Notes: generated by a model not told the origin, from the sequence alone. A stretch of DNA of 64,000 nucleotides from Affinundibacterium baiyunense (GCF_018139645.1 NZ_JAGSPM010000006.1:236852-300851), one strand, 5' to 3'. Shown: positions 47,317-59,572, counted from the stretch's first letter. Numbers and translations: made by a program.

Positions 47317-49073
47317 GTCGACCACCTTCTTCACGAACCGCTGCTGGCAAAGGCGTTTCTTTTTCTTCTAGTCCTGTACTAGCAGTTAAATTGCCAGTTT
47401 GGCGTTCACGTTTAGTGTTGTTCTTCTTATTTATCGCTTTTGTTGCTTTGATTGTGCGTGCACTTTGGTTGCAAGGTATGTCAACCGAATTTTTGCAGAA
47501 GCAGGGCGCGAGTCGTTATGCTCGGACTTTGGAATTATCTGCGACGCGTGGAAAAATTGTCGATAGACATGGACAAGTGTTGGCATCGTCAGTGCCGGTA
47601 AAAGCCATCTGGGCGAGCTCAGAAAGTGTGTTGGAAGCACCTCCAGAAAAGATCGCGCAATTAGCCGCGCTGCTGGATATGTCTGAGCAAGAGCTACGAA
47701 AAAAGTTGGTTCTGGATAAGCAGTTCGTTTACCTCAAACGTCAAGCTGAGCAAGCCTTGGTTGATAAGGTGCTCGCTTTAAATATTGCTGGCGTGAAGAC
47801 AGAAAAAGAATACAAGCGTTTTTACCCAGAAGGCGAAGTGATGGCGCACGTTGTTGGTTTTACGAATGTCGAGGACAAGGGACAAGAGGGCATCGAACTA
47901 GCATCAGAAAAAAATCTGGCTGGCAAAACCGGTAGCCGCCGCGTGATTAAAGATCGTTTGGGGCGCGTTGTTGAAGATATTGAATCGGTTCGTCCACCGC
48001 ATGATGGCAAGGATATGCAATTGTCGGTTGACAGCAAGATTCAATACATCGCCTATACACATTTAAAAGACGCGGTTGAAAAATTTAAAGCCAAAGCAGG
48101 TGGCGCTGTGGTGTTGAATGTGCAAACTGGTGAGATTTTGGCCTTAGTTAACTTACCAACCTATAACCCAAATGATCGTTCTGTATTAACGGGGGCGCAG
48201 CTACGCAATCGTGTGATCACAGATACCTTTGAACCTGGTTCGACGATGAAGCCATTTCCAGTCGCTTTGGCTTTGGATACGGGACGAGTCAAACCGGATA
48301 CATTGATTGAAACCGCGCCGGGTCATATGACGATTGGCTCAGCGACTATCCACGATGCGCACAAACAAGGTACCTTGACTGTCGCTGGAGTGATTCAAAA
48401 ATCCTCGAACATTGGTACGGCAAAAATGGCTTTGCAAATTCCACCAAAAGAGATGTGGGAAATGTTTGCTAGTCTAGGATTTGGCCAACAACCGAATATT
48501 GGCTTTCCGGGTGCGGTTGCGGGACGTATGCGCAATTACAAAACATGGAAACCGATTGAGCAAGCGACGATGAGCTATGGTCATGGTATGTCTGTATCAC
48601 TGCTACAAATCGCACGCGCTTATATGATTTTTGCGCGTAAGGGCGACATGATTCCTTTGACTTTTCAACAGTCAACTGCAACCCCGGTTGGAACTCGCAT
48701 CATTTCTGAAGAGACCGCGATGAAGATGCGGGAAATGCTCGAAAGTGTGACGCAACCGGGCGGCACCGCTACCCAAGCGCGCGTGCCGGGTTATCGCGTT
48801 GCTGGAAAGACTGGTACCGCGCACAAGATAGAACACGGTAAATATGTGAATAAATACATAGGCGATTTCGTTGGATTTGCACCTGTGTCGAACCCGCGCA
48901 TTATTGTTGCGGTGATGATCGATGAGCCTAGTGGTGGTGTTTACTACGGCGGTTCGGTTGCCGGTCCGGTGTTTGCCGCGATTACCGCAAACGTTTTGCG
49001 TTCGATGAACGTCGTTCCTGATTCCTCTGTAATGAATATTATTCCTGAACCTAGCGTGCAGGAGAGTTTGTAA
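47313..49073 (+). CDS. ftsI: Septal peptidoglycan D,D-transpeptidase (PBP3)
   Basis: A 586-residue class B penicillin-binding protein. It has an N-terminal transmembrane anchor (about 30-52), the pedestal domain (ATRGKIVDRHGQVLASS) and the transpeptidase domain with nucleophile S310 in EPGSTMKPF, the SxN motif in KSSNIGTAK and the KTG triad in AGKTGTAHK. It cross-links septal peptidoglycan with FtsW. GTG start is preceded by GGAGGTGG. Confidence 0.97.
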   Translation: MSRPPSSRTAAGKGVSFSSSPVLAVKLPVWRSRLVLFFLFIAFVALIVRALWLQGMSTEFLQKQGASRYARTLELSATRGKIVDRHGQVLASSVPVKAIWASSESVLEAPPEKIAQLAALLDMSEQELRKKLVLDKQFVYLKRQAEQALVDKVLALNIAGVKTEKEYKRFYPEGEVMAHVVGFTNVEDKGQEGIELASEKNLAGKTGSRRVIKDRLGRVVEDIESVRPPHDGKDMQLSVDSKIQYIAYTHLKDAVEKFKAKAGGAVVLNVQTGEILALVNLPTYNPNDRSVLTGAQLRNRVITDTFEPGSTMKPFPVALALDTGRVKPDTLIETAPGHMTIGSATIHDAHKQGTLTVAGVIQKSSNIGTAKMALQIPPKEMWEMFASLGFGQQPNIGFPGAVAGRMRNYKTWKPIEQATMSYGHGMSVSLLQIARAYMIFARKGDMIPLTFQQSTATPVGTRIISEETAMKMREMLESVTQPGGTATQARVPGYRVAGKTGTAHKIEHGKYVNKYIGDFVGFAPVSNPRIIVAVMIDEPSGGVYYGGSVAGPVFAAITANVLRSMNVVPDSSVMNIIPEPSVQESL

Positions 49074-50629
49074 TGTCTAATTTAGAAAATAAAAATCAAT
49101 CAATGGCAGTTAGCGCTGTCGCAGAAGTTATTCAGTGGTTGCAAGTGCATGCGCCAAACGCGCAATTACTTTCTGACTCGCGTGCGATTCAACTTGGCGA
49201 TGTGTTTTTTGCTTTTCCGATCACGGGTAGTAAAGGCGATGGTCGAGCCTTTATTCAGAATGCGATCGAACGCGGCGCAGCTGCAATTGTGTATGAAAAA
49301 GAAGGCGCAGCAATTTCGCACGACACTTCGATTCCTCACTTAGCGGTCTCCGGATTAATCGATTTGCTTGGTGAGATTGCCAATCAATGGTATGGCAATC
49401 CAGATCAAGATATGTTCTGTGTTGCAGTGACCGGAACCAATGGAAAAACCTCTTGTTCTCAGTGGATCGCCAAGGCTCTTTCAATGCAAGGTACGCCAGC
49501 AGCGGTGATTGGTACTTTAGGTGTGGGCAATTATCGTGATGGCATGATGAGCCAATTGCAAGAAACAGGTTTCACTACGCCAGATGCACTGCAGCTGCAA
49601 GCGCGCTTAGCTAATTTGAAGAAAAATGGTGCCAAGAGTTTGGCGATTGAAGCATCCTCGATTGGGGTTCATCAAGGGCGCTTAAATGCGCTGCATTTCG
49701 ATATCGCCTTGTTCACTAACTTGACGCGCGATCATCTCGATTATCACGGTACGATGGAAGCCTATGCCGCCGCGAAAGCAGCCTTATTTGATTGGGCTGG
49801 CTTGCGCGCTGCCGTGATCAACGCCGACGATGCATTTGGTGTTGAGTTACTGCAGCAATTATCAAGCAATAAGCCAGAGCTCAAGTTATTGGCTTACAGT
49901 ATTGATGGCGCGAGCGAAACTGCAATGCCAAGCTTGCGCGCTTCACAATTAAAGACGACCTCGATTGGCACCCAGTTCCATGTCGAATCTCCGTTCGGTA
50001 GTGGCATCGTCAAGACGCAAATGATCGGGCGTTTTAATGTCAGCAACGTACTCGGTGTGTTGGGCGTGTTGTTGATGAAAGGGATTGCATGGGAACGTGC
50101 AATCGCGACCATCGAAAAACTGACATCGGTGCAAGGACGCATGCAGCAGCTGGGTTCGCAGGGGCAGGCGATGGTGGTAGTGGATTATGCGCATACGCCT
50201 GATGCATTAGAAAAAACCTTACAAGCTTTGCAGCCAATTGCGCAAGAACGTCAAGGAAGTTTATGGTGCGTGTTCGGTTGCGGTGGTGATCGTGATCCGG
50301 GAAAGCGGCCACAAATGGGGAAGATCGCGCAGATCGCACAACATGTAGTCGTCACTAGCGACAATCCACGCACAGAAGATCCAGAAAAAATTCTACAAGA
50401 TATTCTCGCAGGAATGCAGGGAACCCCGAATGCAATCGTTGATCGTGCTAGCGCGATTTTATATGCAGTCAAACATGCGCACGCAAATGATGTGATTTTG
50501 ATCGCTGGTAAGGGCCACGAAAACTATCAAGAAATTCATGGAAAGAAATGGCCTTTTTCCGATGAAGAACATGCGCTGTTGGCATTAGCCACAGTGGCGA
50601 CAAACAGCGCAATGCGGAGGTCATCTTGA
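49073..50629 (+). CDS. murE: UDP-MurNAc-L-Ala-D-Glu:meso-diaminopimelate ligase
   Basis: A 518-residue Mur ligase. The ATP-binding loop is TGTNGKTSCSQ, with the central-domain LTRDHLDYHGTMEAYA segment. The motif SDNPRTEDP carries the DNPR signature that selects meso-diaminopimelate, so this organism builds a DAP-type wall. The start overlaps the ftsI stop by 1 base and its own stop overlaps murF by 4 bases. Confidence 0.97.
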   Translation: MSNLENKNQSMAVSAVAEVIQWLQVHAPNAQLLSDSRAIQLGDVFFAFPITGSKGDGRAFIQNAIERGAAAIVYEKEGAAISHDTSIPHLAVSGLIDLLGEIANQWYGNPDQDMFCVAVTGTNGKTSCSQWIAKALSMQGTPAAVIGTLGVGNYRDGMMSQLQETGFTTPDALQLQARLANLKKNGAKSLAIEASSIGVHQGRLNALHFDIALFTNLTRDHLDYHGTMEAYAAAKAALFDWAGLRAAVINADDAFGVELLQQLSSNKPELKLLAYSIDGASETAMPSLRASQLKTTSIGTQFHVESPFGSGIVKTQMIGRFNVSNVLGVLGVLLMKGIAWERAIATIEKLTSVQGRMQQLGSQGQAMVVVDYAHTPDALEKTLQALQPIAQERQGSLWCVFGCGGDRDPGKRPQMGKIAQIAQHVVVTSDNPRTEDPEKILQDILAGMQGTPNAIVDRASAILYAVKHAHANDVILIAGKGHENYQEIHGKKWPFSDEEHALLALATVATNSAMRRSS

Positions 50630-52029
50630 TCAAGGCCTCTTTAAAAAAATTGCAGCAAGTAGTAAGCAACGCACAGTTGATTGGTGACGCACATTTTCTT
50701 GGCTTGAGTACCGATAGTCGCAAAATTGAACAGGGCAATCTGTTTTTGGCACTGCGAGGTGAGACTTTTGATGCTCACGATTTTCTCAACATGGTGGCAA
50801 GCTCAGGTGCTGTCGCGGTTATTGCAGAACGTGTTCCTGCTGGTTTTTCAATTCCAGCCTTGATCGTTCCAGATACAAAGCGTGCATTAGCGGAGATTGC
50901 GACATATTGGCGCCAACAATTCACACTGCCTGTCATTGCGGTGACTGGTAGTAACGGTAAGACCACGGTCAAAGAAATGATCGCGTCGATTTTGTTGGCG
51001 CAATATGGTAGTGAGCACATGATTTCGACTAAAGGCAATCTGAATAATGAGATTGGAGTGCCGCTGACCGTATTTAGATTGCAAGCACAACATCAAGCCG
51101 CCGTGTTTGAACTTGGCATGAATCATCCAGGCGAGATCGCCGTGTTGAGCTCGATTGCGCAAGCGAGTGTTGGTTTGGTCAACAATGCGCAACGTGAGCA
51201 CCAAGAATTTATGCAAACCGTTGAAGCGGTAGCGATTGAAAATGGTGCTGTGATTCAAAGCTTAGCTGCTGATGGCGTTGCAGTTTTTCCAGCACACGAT
51301 ACTTATACAGAAATTTGGAAAAAATTCGCTGGGCAGCGTAAGACACTGACATTTGGTTTGGTGAATGATGACTCGGTAAAAGCTGATGTGTCCGGCAGTT
51401 TTATTGCGCAAGATTTCGGTAGTGAAATCGTCATGACGATACAGTCTGAGTCGATCACAGTGCAGCTTGCTGCAGCTGGTCAACACAATGTTTTGAATGC
51501 TTTAGCTGCGGCCGCTTGTTGTTCGGCGATCGGAATTTCAGCTACAAAAATCGCTGAAGGCTTACAAGCGTTTGCACCAGTGTCAGGACGTTTGCAATTG
51601 AAGCAAGCTGCAACTGGAGCGCGTTTAATTGACGATACATATAACGCCAATCCTGATTCGGTAAAAGCAGCAATTGATGTATTGGCAAAAGCAAATGCAG
51701 AGACGACTTTGGTTCTTGGCGATATGGGTGAAGTTGGGGCGGATGGTGCAGCCTTTCATCAGGAAATTGGATTGCACGCGAAAGCTCAAGGCATCAAACA
51801 TTTATATACCTTTGGTTCATTAGCGCAAGCCTCTAGTATTGCTTTTGGCGATGGTGCACAACACTTCGAAGAACTAACTGGGCTGTTATTGAACTTAGAT
51901 CAGCACAGCGGTGGTGGCAATACGATTTTGATCAAGGGCTCGCGTTTTATGAAGATGGAACGAGTCGTTGCGCATTTGATGAATATAGAAAATGCCACAG
52001 CCAATTTGTCGACATCCGGAACACATTAA
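50626..52029 (+). CDS. murF: UDP-MurNAc-tripeptide:D-Ala-D-Ala ligase
   Basis: A 467-residue Mur ligase. The N-terminal SLKKLQQVVSNAQ is followed by the ATP-binding loop TGSNGKTTVKEM and the segments STKGNLNNEIGVPLTVF and DDTYNANPDSV. It adds D-Ala-D-Ala to complete the pentapeptide. It starts at TTG, with GGAGG 5 bases upstream, overlapping the murE stop (TTGA). The TTG start should lower translation, balanced by coupling. Confidence 0.95.
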   Translation: MIKASLKKLQQVVSNAQLIGDAHFLGLSTDSRKIEQGNLFLALRGETFDAHDFLNMVASSGAVAVIAERVPAGFSIPALIVPDTKRALAEIATYWRQQFTLPVIAVTGSNGKTTVKEMIASILLAQYGSEHMISTKGNLNNEIGVPLTVFRLQAQHQAAVFELGMNHPGEIAVLSSIAQASVGLVNNAQREHQEFMQTVEAVAIENGAVIQSLAADGVAVFPAHDTYTEIWKKFAGQRKTLTFGLVNDDSVKADVSGSFIAQDFGSEIVMTIQSESITVQLAAAGQHNVLNALAAAACCSAIGISATKIAEGLQAFAPVSGRLQLKQAATGARLIDDTYNANPDSVKAAIDVLAKANAETTLVLGDMGEVGADGAAFHQEIGLHAKAQGIKHLYTFGSLAQASSIAFGDGAQHFEELTGLLLNLDQHSGGGNTILIKGSRFMKMERVVAHLMNIENATANLSTSGTH

Positions 52030-52068
52030 ATCAATTAGAAAAATTAAAAATAATTAGGGAAAAATATT

Positions 52069-53238
52069 ATGTTGCTTTGGTTGGCAGAACTGTTTAAACA
52101 AGACTTCGGCTTCTTCCGCGTGTTTGGATTCATTACCTTTCGCGCGGTGTTTGCGACAATGACAGCGATCTCGATAGGTTTGATCGCTGGTCCCGCTGTG
52201 ATTCGTATGTTGACACGTTTAAAAGTTGGTCAAGCGGTTCGTACCGATGGCCCGCAGACCCATTTGGTTAAGTCTGGTACGCCAACCATGGGCGGTGCAT
52301 TGGTGTTGATCTCTATCGGCATCTCGACTTTACTTTGGTCAGATTTAAGTAATCGTTTTGTTTGGGTCGTATTGATTGTGACCTTGGGATTTGGTGCAAT
52401 TGGCTGGGTCGATGATTATCGTAAAGTCGTTTATCGCGATCCAAATGGGATGGCATCACGCGAGAAATTTTTCTGGCAATCGTTGATCGGGATTGTTGCG
52501 GCGATTTACTTGGCTTTTTCTGTTTCTGCGCCAACCAATACCAAAGTGATGGAGTTATTTGTCGCTTGGGTACAGTCCGGCTTCAGCATGGATTTGCCAC
52601 CGAAGGCCGATTTAATTATTCCTTTCTTTAAAACTTTTAATTATCCACTTGGTGTATGGGGGTTTATTGCTCTGACTTTCTGTGTCATTGTCGGTACCAG
52701 TAATGCGGTAAATCTGACTGACGGTTTGGACGGTTTAGCGATTATGCCAACGATTATGGTTGGCTCTGCTTTGGGTTTGTTTGCCTATCTTACTGGTCAT
52801 GCTGGTTATTCAAAGTATTTATTGATTCCGTATATTCCAGGTGCTGGCGAATTATTGATTTTCTGCGGTGCGATGGCGGGGGCAGGATTGGCATTTCTCT
52901 GGTTTAACGCGCATCCAGCACAAGTATTTATGGGAGATGTTGGTGCCTTGGCCTTAGGTGGTGCGCTTGGTACTGTGGCAGTCATTGTTCGTCAAGAGGT
53001 CGTGTTGTTCATCATGGGCGGCATCTTTGTGGTGGAGACATTCTCGGTGATGTTGCAAGTGCTGTACTTCAAATTTACCAAAAGAAAATATGGTGTTGGA
53101 AAGCGACTATTTTTGATGGCACCGCTGCATCATCATTTTGAACAAAAAGGTTGGAAGGAAACGCAAGTAGTGGTGCGTTTTTGGATTATCACGATGTTGT
53201 TAGTGCTCTTGGGCTTAGCCTCATTGAAGCTGCGTTGA
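52069..53238 (+). CDS. mraY: Phospho-N-acetylmuramoyl-pentapeptide transferase
   Basis: A 389-residue polytopic membrane enzyme that makes lipid I from UDP-MurNAc-pentapeptide and undecaprenyl phosphate. The conserved aspartates are in GWVDDYRKV and [11 protein letters not shown], with the HHHFE segment ([12 protein letters not shown]) near the C-terminus and PTMGGALVL near the N-terminus. It is separated from murF by 39 bases with GGG upstream. Confidence 0.98.
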   Translation: MLLWLAELFKQDFGFFRVFGFITFRAVFATMTAISIGLIAGPAVIRMLTRLKVGQAVRTDGPQTHLVKSGTPTMGGALVLISIGISTLLWSDLSNRFVWVVLIVTLGFGAIGWVDDYRKVVYRDPNGMASREKFFWQSLIGIVAAIYLAFSVSAPTNTKVMELFVAWVQSGFSMDLPPKADLIIPFFKTFNYPLGVWGFIALTFCVIVGTSNAVNLTDGLDGLAIMPTIMVGSALGLFAYLTGHAGYSKYLLIPYIPGAGELLIFCGAMAGAGLAFLWFNAHPAQVFMGDVGALALGGALGTVAVIVRQEVVLFIMGGIFVVETFSVMLQVLYFKFTKRKYGVGKRLFLMAPLHHHFEQKGWKETQVVVRFWIITMLLVLLGLASLKLR

Positions 53239-53286
53239 TGGCACGACACTACGTAAAAGCGAAAAAATGAATTGGAAATGCTGCTG

Positions 53287-54792
53287 ATGAATACGATGTT
53301 CTTGGACAAGCAAATATTGATCGTAGGGCTAGGAGAATCTGGCTTGGCGATGGCGCGTTGGTTGCAGCGTTGTGGCGCGCGTTTGCGTGTGCTTGATACG
53401 CGTACCAATCCAGATCGCCTATCTGCGTTAAAAGAACTTGCGCCAGAAGCCGAGTTTTTTGGTGGACCATTACAGGCTGCACACGTTGAAGGTGTCGATT
53501 TGGTCGTTGTTAGTCCCGGCTTAGCACCAGACGGTGAACTTCAAGTCATTACACAAGTTGCGCAAGAAAAAGATATTCCGATTTGGGGCGAGCTGGAATT
53601 GTTCGCACAAGCTTTAGCTGAACTCAAGGAACAAAATCATTATCTTCCTAAAGTAATCGCGATCACGGGTACTAATGGTAAGACTACGGTAACGAGTTTA
53701 ACTGGCCAACTCTGCGCACGCGCCGGCTTGACAGTTAAAGTCGCCGGGAATATTAGTCCCGCGATGTTGGATGTGTTGTGCGATTGCATAGATACAGAGA
53801 CGCTGCCGCAAGTCTGGGTATTGGAATTGTCGAGCTTCCAGTTGCATACCAATATCAGCTTGAATCCCGATGTGGCGACGGTACTCAACGTGAGCCAAGA
53901 TCATTTGGATTGGCATGGCGATATGAAAAATTATTGCGCTGATAAAGCAAAAATTTTTGGAGCGAGCACCGTACAAGTCTTGAATCGCGATGATGAACAA
54001 GTGATGGCGATGCGTCGTCCAAATGCGCAGATTGTGAGTTTCTCTTGCACAGCGCCGCAGCATGATGCTGAATTTGGCTTGTTACATGATCAAGGCATGA
54101 CTTGGTTGGCGGTAGCAAACGCGGACGAGGATGAGCAAATAAGTTCGCGTAAACGCAAAAAAGACGTGGCAGAAGTTCCAGTCACGATTACGCGTTTGAT
54201 GCCAGCCGATGCATTGAAAATTCGTGGACAACATAATGCCAGCAATGCGCTCGCTGCATTGGCTTTGTGTCGCGGCATAGGCTTGCCGCTCGCGCCTTTA
54301 TTGCACGCATTGCGTGAATATAAAGGTGAGCCGCATCGCGTCGAATTGGTAACGACAATCGGTGGCGTTGATTATTTTGACGATAGTAAAGGCACCAATG
54401 TTGGCGCAACGGTTGCAGCGCTGAAGGGTTTGGGCGAGGAGAATGGTGGTAGTGCTCCCAGAATTATTTTGATTGCGGGTGGAGACGGCAAGGGTCAAGA
54501 TTTCAGTTCTTTAGCTGCGCCTGTGTCTCGCTATGTGAAGTCAGTGCTATTGATTGGTAAAGATGCTGCTGAGATTCAATCTGCTTTAAATGTGACCGCG
54601 GTAGCGATGCAAAGTTTTACTAGTTTGGAAGCTGCGGTGGCACAAGCAAGTGAAATGGCGCAAGAAGGGGACATCGTTTTATTGTCGCCTGCCTGCGCAA
54701 GTTTAGATATGTTTAAAAATTACGCGCATCGCGCACAAGTATTTATCGACGCAGTACGTGAAGTTGCATTGAGTCGTGGAGAGATTTGCTGA
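53287..54792 (+). CDS. murD: UDP-N-acetylmuramoyl-L-alanine:D-glutamate ligase
   Basis: A 501-residue Mur ligase. N-terminal [16 protein letters not shown], the ATP loop [23 protein letters not shown] and [13 protein letters not shown] are diagnostic. Start choice is unsure: in-frame candidates are a TTG at 53272 and ATGs at 53278, 53287 and 53296; 53287 is chosen because GGA lies about 10 bases before it and it is close to the family start. An unusual charged insertion ([13 protein letters not shown]) interrupts the central region. Its stop overlaps the ftsW start by 1 base. Confidence 0.93.
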   Translation: MNTMFLDKQILIVGLGESGLAMARWLQRCGARLRVLDTRTNPDRLSALKELAPEAEFFGGPLQAAHVEGVDLVVVSPGLAPDGELQVITQVAQEKDIPIWGELELFAQALAELKEQNHYLPKVIAITGTNGKTTVTSLTGQLCARAGLTVKVAGNISPAMLDVLCDCIDTETLPQVWVLELSSFQLHTNISLNPDVATVLNVSQDHLDWHGDMKNYCADKAKIFGASTVQVLNRDDEQVMAMRRPNAQIVSFSCTAPQHDAEFGLLHDQGMTWLAVANADEDEQISSRKRKKDVAEVPVTITRLMPADALKIRGQHNASNALAALALCRGIGLPLAPLLHALREYKGEPHRVELVTTIGGVDYFDDSKGTNVGATVAALKGLGEENGGSAPRIILIAGGDGKGQDFSSLAAPVSRYVKSVLLIGKDAAEIQSALNVTAVAMQSFTSLEAAVAQASEMAQEGDIVLLSPACASLDMFKNYAHRAQVFIDAVREVALSRGEIC

Positions 54793-56009
54793 TGAAGCAG
54801 CTATTCCTCAATTTGAACCTATGGCGTTCTTCTGGTAGCAGCCAGAATGCTACGCATTTTGCTCAGCGTTCAAAAATGATGGAATACGATCAAGCTTTAG
54901 TTTGGGTGACTTTGATTTTGATGGTATTTGGGATGGTGATGGTGTATTCCGCCTCGATCTCTTTACCTGATTCGCCGAAGTATGCGAACTACAAAAATAA
55001 TCATTTTTTAGTCCGACAAGCGATGTTCGTCACGGTATCGATCTTGGCGAGTTTTATTGTGTTTCGTTTGCGGGTAGAAGATTGGCAAAGATTGGCGCCC
55101 TATCTATTCATTGCAACGCTGGTTTTGTTGGTATTGGTTTTGGTTCCAGGTATCGGTAAAGGCGTCAACGGTGCGAAGCGTTGGATATCTTTAAAAGTAT
55201 TTAATGTGCAGCCATCAGAAATGATGAAGTTGTTCATGGTGTTATATGCGGCGGACTATACGGTGCGCAAACAAGAGTTTATGCACAAACTGACCAAAGG
55301 CTTCTTGCCGATGATGATTACGGTTGCGGTGTTAGGTTTGTTGTTATTGCTTGAACCTGATCTTGGTGCGTTTGGTGTGATTGTTTGTATCGCGATGGGG
55401 ATTTTGTTTTTAGGTGGCATCAACGGCGTTTGGTTCGGCGGTATCGCAGCGGCCCTGGTCGGTATTTTTACATCGGTTATTTTGCTATCGCCGTGGCGAC
55501 GTGAACGTATTTTTGCTTATCTGAATCCGTTCGAAGAAGACAATGCTCTGGGTAAAGCTTATCAGTTGACACATTCGTTGATTGCATTCGGTCGTGGCGA
55601 ATTATTTGGTGTCGGTTTAGGTGCCAGCGTGGAAAAACTGCATTACTTACCAGAAGCGCATACGGATTTTTTGCTGGCAGTGATTGGCGAGGAGCTTGGT
55701 TTTGTTGGTGTCGCGGTAGTGATCTATTTATTTTATTGGATCGTTAAACGCGCATTTGAAATTGGCCGACAAGCGATAGTGTTAGACGCGACTTTCGCTG
55801 GATTGACAGCAAAAGGCATCGGTATTTGGATAGGCATACAAACCTTTATCAATATGGGTGTGAACTTGGGTCTGTTACCAACCAAAGGTTTGACTTTGCC
55901 ATTAATGAGTTATGGCGGTAGCGGTGTTTTGATTAACTGTATCGGTCTAACCCTGTTGCTCAGAATCGATTATGAAAATCGTTTGATGATGCGTGGGGGA
56001 CGGATATGA
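54792..56009 (+). CDS. ftsW: Septal peptidoglycan polymerase FtsW
   Basis: A 405-residue SEDS-family glycosyltransferase with about 10 transmembrane helices. It polymerises lipid II with FtsI. Diagnostic segments are [59 protein letters not shown] and [14 protein letters not shown] at 54792 is preceded by GGAGAG and preferred over a TTG two codons earlier. It overlaps murG by 4 bases. Confidence 0.97.
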   Translation: MKQLFLNLNLWRSSGSSQNATHFAQRSKMMEYDQALVWVTLILMVFGMVMVYSASISLPDSPKYANYKNNHFLVRQAMFVTVSILASFIVFRLRVEDWQRLAPYLFIATLVLLVLVLVPGIGKGVNGAKRWISLKVFNVQPSEMMKLFMVLYAADYTVRKQEFMHKLTKGFLPMMITVAVLGLLLLLEPDLGAFGVIVCIAMGILFLGGINGVWFGGIAAALVGIFTSVILLSPWRRERIFAYLNPFEEDNALGKAYQLTHSLIAFGRGELFGVGLGASVEKLHYLPEAHTDFLLAVIGEELGFVGVAVVIYLFYWIVKRAFEIGRQAIVLDATFAGLTAKGIGIWIGIQTFINMGVNLGLLPTKGLTLPLMSYGGSGVLINCIGLTLLLRIDYENRLMMRGGRI

Positions 56010-57109
56010 CAAGTAAAGATGTAGCTGTGCAAAATAAGAAAAAACATCTATTGATTATGGCCGCAGGAACTGGCGGGCATATCTTTCCAGGTCTCGCGAT
56101 CGCTGCGGAAATGCAGCAACGTGGTTGGAGCGTTTCGTGGTTAGGAACCAAAACGGGCATGGAAGGTGAGATTGTCGCCAAGCATGGCATTGCTATGGAT
56201 CAGTTGGACTTTACTGGACTGCGCGGTAAAGGTTTAAAACATAGTATCAGTGGCGCATTTAAGTTATTTGCTAGCTTTTTTTCATGCTTGCAGATTGTGC
56301 GCAAGCGTCAACCGGATGTGGTGTTAGGCATGGGCGGTTATGTGACGGTCCCCGGTGGTGTGAGTAGCGCGGTGTTTGGAAAGCCTTTGGTGTTGATGAA
56401 TGCGGATGCACCTTTGTTGTTATCAAATAAGGCGTTGAAGTTATTTGCAAACAAATTGATGTTTGGCTTGCCTTCAAATGCCCCTATGCAAGAGCAAAAA
56501 TTTGTTTTTACAGGTAATCCAATTCGCCGTGAAATTACTGCACTTGGATTGCCACAAGAACGATACGCTCAACACGCAGGACCATTGAAAATTTTAGTCG
56601 TTGGTGGAAGTTTAGGGGCGCGTGCATTGAATGAAGCAGTTCCTGATGCGTTGGCTTTAATCCCAGCAGATCAACGTCCACAGGTAACTCACCAATCAGG
56701 TAAGCAACATGTGGAAGTTTTGCGCCAACGCTACGCAGCACAAAATGTACAAGCAGAAGTTTTAGATTTTATTCACGATATGCCACGTCGTTATGCCGAT
56801 GCAGATTTGGTGATTTGTCGTGCTGGTGCGATTACGGTATCGGAATTAACAGCGGTTGGTGTCGCTAGTATCTTAGTGCCACTGGTGGCATCTAGTACCT
56901 CGCATCAAAAAGCGAATGCGGAGTGGTTGAGTCAGGCCGGTGGTGCGATTCATTTACCGCAAACCGAGTTGACGGCATCGCGTTTAGTAGAATTGATTCT
57001 AAGCATGCAGCGTGAACGCTGTTTGCAAATGGCACAAGCGGCATACCAAATGGGAAAACGCGATGCCAATCAAACGATAGCCAAGATATTAGAAGATCTT
57101 GCGCAGTAA
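56006..57109 (+). CDS. murG: Lipid II synthase (UDP-GlcNAc transferase)
   Basis: A 367-residue GT28 glycosyltransferase that adds GlcNAc to lipid I. The N-terminal glycine-rich loop [15 protein letters not shown], the segment [21 protein letters not shown] and [16 protein letters not shown] are typical. It is peripheral on the inner membrane. ATG overlaps the ftsW stop (ATGA). Confidence 0.98.
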   Translation: MTSKDVAVQNKKKHLLIMAAGTGGHIFPGLAIAAEMQQRGWSVSWLGTKTGMEGEIVAKHGIAMDQLDFTGLRGKGLKHSISGAFKLFASFFSCLQIVRKRQPDVVLGMGGYVTVPGGVSSAVFGKPLVLMNADAPLLLSNKALKLFANKLMFGLPSNAPMQEQKFVFTGNPIRREITALGLPQERYAQHAGPLKILVVGGSLGARALNEAVPDALALIPADQRPQVTHQSGKQHVEVLRQRYAAQNVQAEVLDFIHDMPRRYADADLVICRAGAITVSELTAVGVASILVPLVASSTSHQKANAEWLSQAGGAIHLPQTELTASRLVELILSMQRERCLQMAQAAYQMGKRDANQTIAKILEDLAQ

Positions 57110-57165
57110 ATGAAAAAGAATCAGTAGAAATCAAGCAGAAAATAATTAGGTTCAATGAGAGAAAT

Positions 57166-58548
57166 ATGAAACATAAAGTAAAGCACTTACATTTTGTCGG
57201 TATCGGTGGCTCAGGTATGAGCGGCATCGCTGAAGTGCTATTGAATCTAGGCTATGTCATTTCTGGATCCGATTTAAGCAGCAATGCCGCTTCACAACGC
57301 TTAGCGAGTTTGGGTGCAAAAGTGACGGTAGGTCATGCAGCAGAAAATATCGAAGGTGCTGATGCGGTTGTGACTTCGACAGCAGTCAAAGCAGATAATC
57401 CGGAAGTGATCGCAGCACGTGAAAAACACATCCCTATCGTGCCACGTGCATTGATGTTGACGGAGTTAATGCGCTTAAAAAGTGGTATCGCGATTGCAGG
57501 TACGCATGGCAAGACTACCACCACTAGCTTGGTCGCGAGTATTTTGGCTGAAGGCGGTTTAGATCCAACTTTTGTGATTGGTGGATTGCTCAATAGTGCC
57601 GGGGCAAATGCGAAACTGGGTAGTGGTCAATACATCGTCGCGGAAGCGGATGAGTCCGACGCATCGTTTCTGAATTTGTTACCTGTCATTGAAGTCATTA
57701 CGAATATCGATGCAGATCACATGGAAACCTATGACCATGACTTCGCCAAATTGAAACAAGCTTTCGTTGATTTCACTTTGCGTTTGCCATTTTATGGCGT
57801 TGCGATGTTATGTATGGATGATCCTAATATCCGTGAAATCATGCCGAGAATCACCAAGACGATTGTGACTTACGGCTTCCATGAAGAAGCGGAAGTGCGG
57901 GCAATTAATGCTAGCGCAGCAAATGGCAAGATGCATTTCACCGTCGTGCAAAAGGGTTACGCTGATATGCAAGTGAGCTTGAATCAACCCGGTATGCACA
58001 ATGTACAAAATGCCTGTGCCGCGATCGCAATTGCGCGTGAAGTTGGGGTGGAAGACAGTGCGACACAAAAAGCCTTGAGTGAATTTAATGGTGTTGGTCG
58101 CCGCTTTACCCGATATGGTGAAATCGCATTGCAAGGTGGTGGTAGTTTTGCTTTGGTCGATGATTATGGACATCACCCAGTAGAAATGGCTGCGACTTTG
58201 GCTGCGGCGCGAGGTGCTTATCCGAATCGTCGTTTGGTACTGGCGTTTCAACCGCATCGTTATACCCGCACACGTGATTTGTTTGAAGATTTTGTAAAAG
58301 TGATGTCGACTGCCGATGCGGTGGTATTGGCAGAAGTGTATGCGGCAGGCGAAGCGCCTATTGTTGCGGCGGATGGTCGTGCGATGACCAGAGCATTACG
58401 CGTATTGGGAAAAGTTGAACCGATTTTTGTGGAGAACATGCAAGACATGCCCGAAGCATTGCGTCAAATGTTACGTGATGGGGATGTCTTAATCGTGATG
58501 GGAGCTGGCTCGATTAGTTCAGTGCCAGCAAAACTAGCGGGTAAATAA
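57166..58548 (+). CDS. murC: UDP-N-acetylmuramate:L-alanine ligase
   Basis: A 460-residue Mur ligase catalysing the first step of stem-peptide assembly. The N-terminus has [17 protein letters not shown], followed by the ATP loop [24 protein letters not shown] and [14 protein letters not shown]. It is spaced 56 bases from murG with GAGAG upstream. Everything is intact. Confidence 0.98.
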   Translation: MKHKVKHLHFVGIGGSGMSGIAEVLLNLGYVISGSDLSSNAASQRLASLGAKVTVGHAAENIEGADAVVTSTAVKADNPEVIAAREKHIPIVPRALMLTELMRLKSGIAIAGTHGKTTTTSLVASILAEGGLDPTFVIGGLLNSAGANAKLGSGQYIVAEADESDASFLNLLPVIEVITNIDADHMETYDHDFAKLKQAFVDFTLRLPFYGVAMLCMDDPNIREIMPRITKTIVTYGFHEEAEVRAINASAANGKMHFTVVQKGYADMQVSLNQPGMHNVQNACAAIAIAREVGVEDSATQKALSEFNGVGRRFTRYGEIALQGGGSFALVDDYGHHPVEMAATLAAARGAYPNRRLVLAFQPHRYTRTRDLFEDFVKVMSTADAVVLAEVYAAGEAPIVAADGRAMTRALRVLGKVEPIFVENMQDMPEALRQMLRDGDVLIVMGAGSISSVPAKLAGK

Positions 58549-58598
58549 GCAGGTCAAAAAAACTCACGCGAAAACTTATTAAATTGGATGATGAAGAA

Positions 58599-59543
58599 AT
58601 GAAAGAACTTGGCAAAGTAGGTGTGTTATTTGGCGGCCGCTCAGCAGAGCGCGAAGTGTCGATGATGTCTGGCACAGGCGTGTTGAACGCCTTAAAAAGT
58701 CGGGGTGTAGACGCACATGGTTTTGATCCAGCCGAACGTAGTTTGGCAGAACTTGCAGCGGAAAAATTTGATCGCGTATTTATCGCATTACATGGTCGTT
58801 ACGGTGAAGATGGTAGTTTGCAAGGTGCTTTGGAACAGTTAGGTATTCCTTACACCGGTAGCGGAGTGATGGCTTCATCGGTAGCAATGGATAAGATTTT
58901 TACAAAAAAAATCTGGCTATATCATGGTTTAACTACGCCTAAGTACGCAGTGTTAAATGGGAATACCGATTTAGCTCAAGTAGTTGAAAATTTAGGATTG
59001 CCTTTGATCGTCAAACCACCACATGAAGGTTCGACTATCGGCATTACCAAAGTCACTAGCGCGGACGCACTGCCAAGTGCGTATCAATTAGCCGCGACTT
59101 TTGATGAAGAAGTATTGGCAGAAGAATTTATTCAGGGACGTGAACTTACAGTTGCGGTATTAGGACGTGGAGCGGGAGCGTATGCCTTGCCGCTGATTGA
59201 AATTGTCGCGCCAGATGGTAATTATGATTATCAAAACAAATATTTTACTGACGATACTAAGTATTTGTGTCCAGCACCAATAGATGAAGCTTTGACTCAA
59301 GAGATTAAAACGATGTGTGAGGAAGCGTATCGTGCGGTTAATTGTGAGGGATGGGCGCGCATTGATGTGCTGTTACGTGCAAGTGATAACAAACCATTTT
59401 TGATCGAGATTAATACCTCGCCGGGTATGACGGGGCATTCTTTAGTTCCTATGGCAGCGAAGGCGGCGGGTATGAGCTATGAAGATGTGTGTGTAGAAAT
59501 TTTGAAGACAGCGCGGTTGAAGATCGCGACTGACTCCAAGTAA
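58599..59543 (+). CDS. ddlB: D-alanine:D-alanine ligase
   Basis: A 314-residue ATP-grasp enzyme that supplies D-Ala-D-Ala to MurF. Family segments are [44 protein letters not shown] and [15 protein letters not shown]. The ATG at 58599 (MKELGKVG) fits the family start; a TTG five codons earlier is also in frame, and neither has a strong ribosome-binding site. Confidence 0.95.
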   Translation: MKELGKVGVLFGGRSAEREVSMMSGTGVLNALKSRGVDAHGFDPAERSLAELAAEKFDRVFIALHGRYGEDGSLQGALEQLGIPYTGSGVMASSVAMDKIFTKKIWLYHGLTTPKYAVLNGNTDLAQVVENLGLPLIVKPPHEGSTIGITKVTSADALPSAYQLAATFDEEVLAEEFIQGRELTVAVLGRGAGAYALPLIEIVAPDGNYDYQNKYFTDDTKYLCPAPIDEALTQEIKTMCEEAYRAVNCEGWARIDVLLRASDNKPFLIEINTSPGMTGHSLVPMAAKAAGMSYEDVCVEILKTARLKIATDSK

Positions 59544-59572
59544 TTTTCACTTAGAAAGTAGAAACCGAGTTT

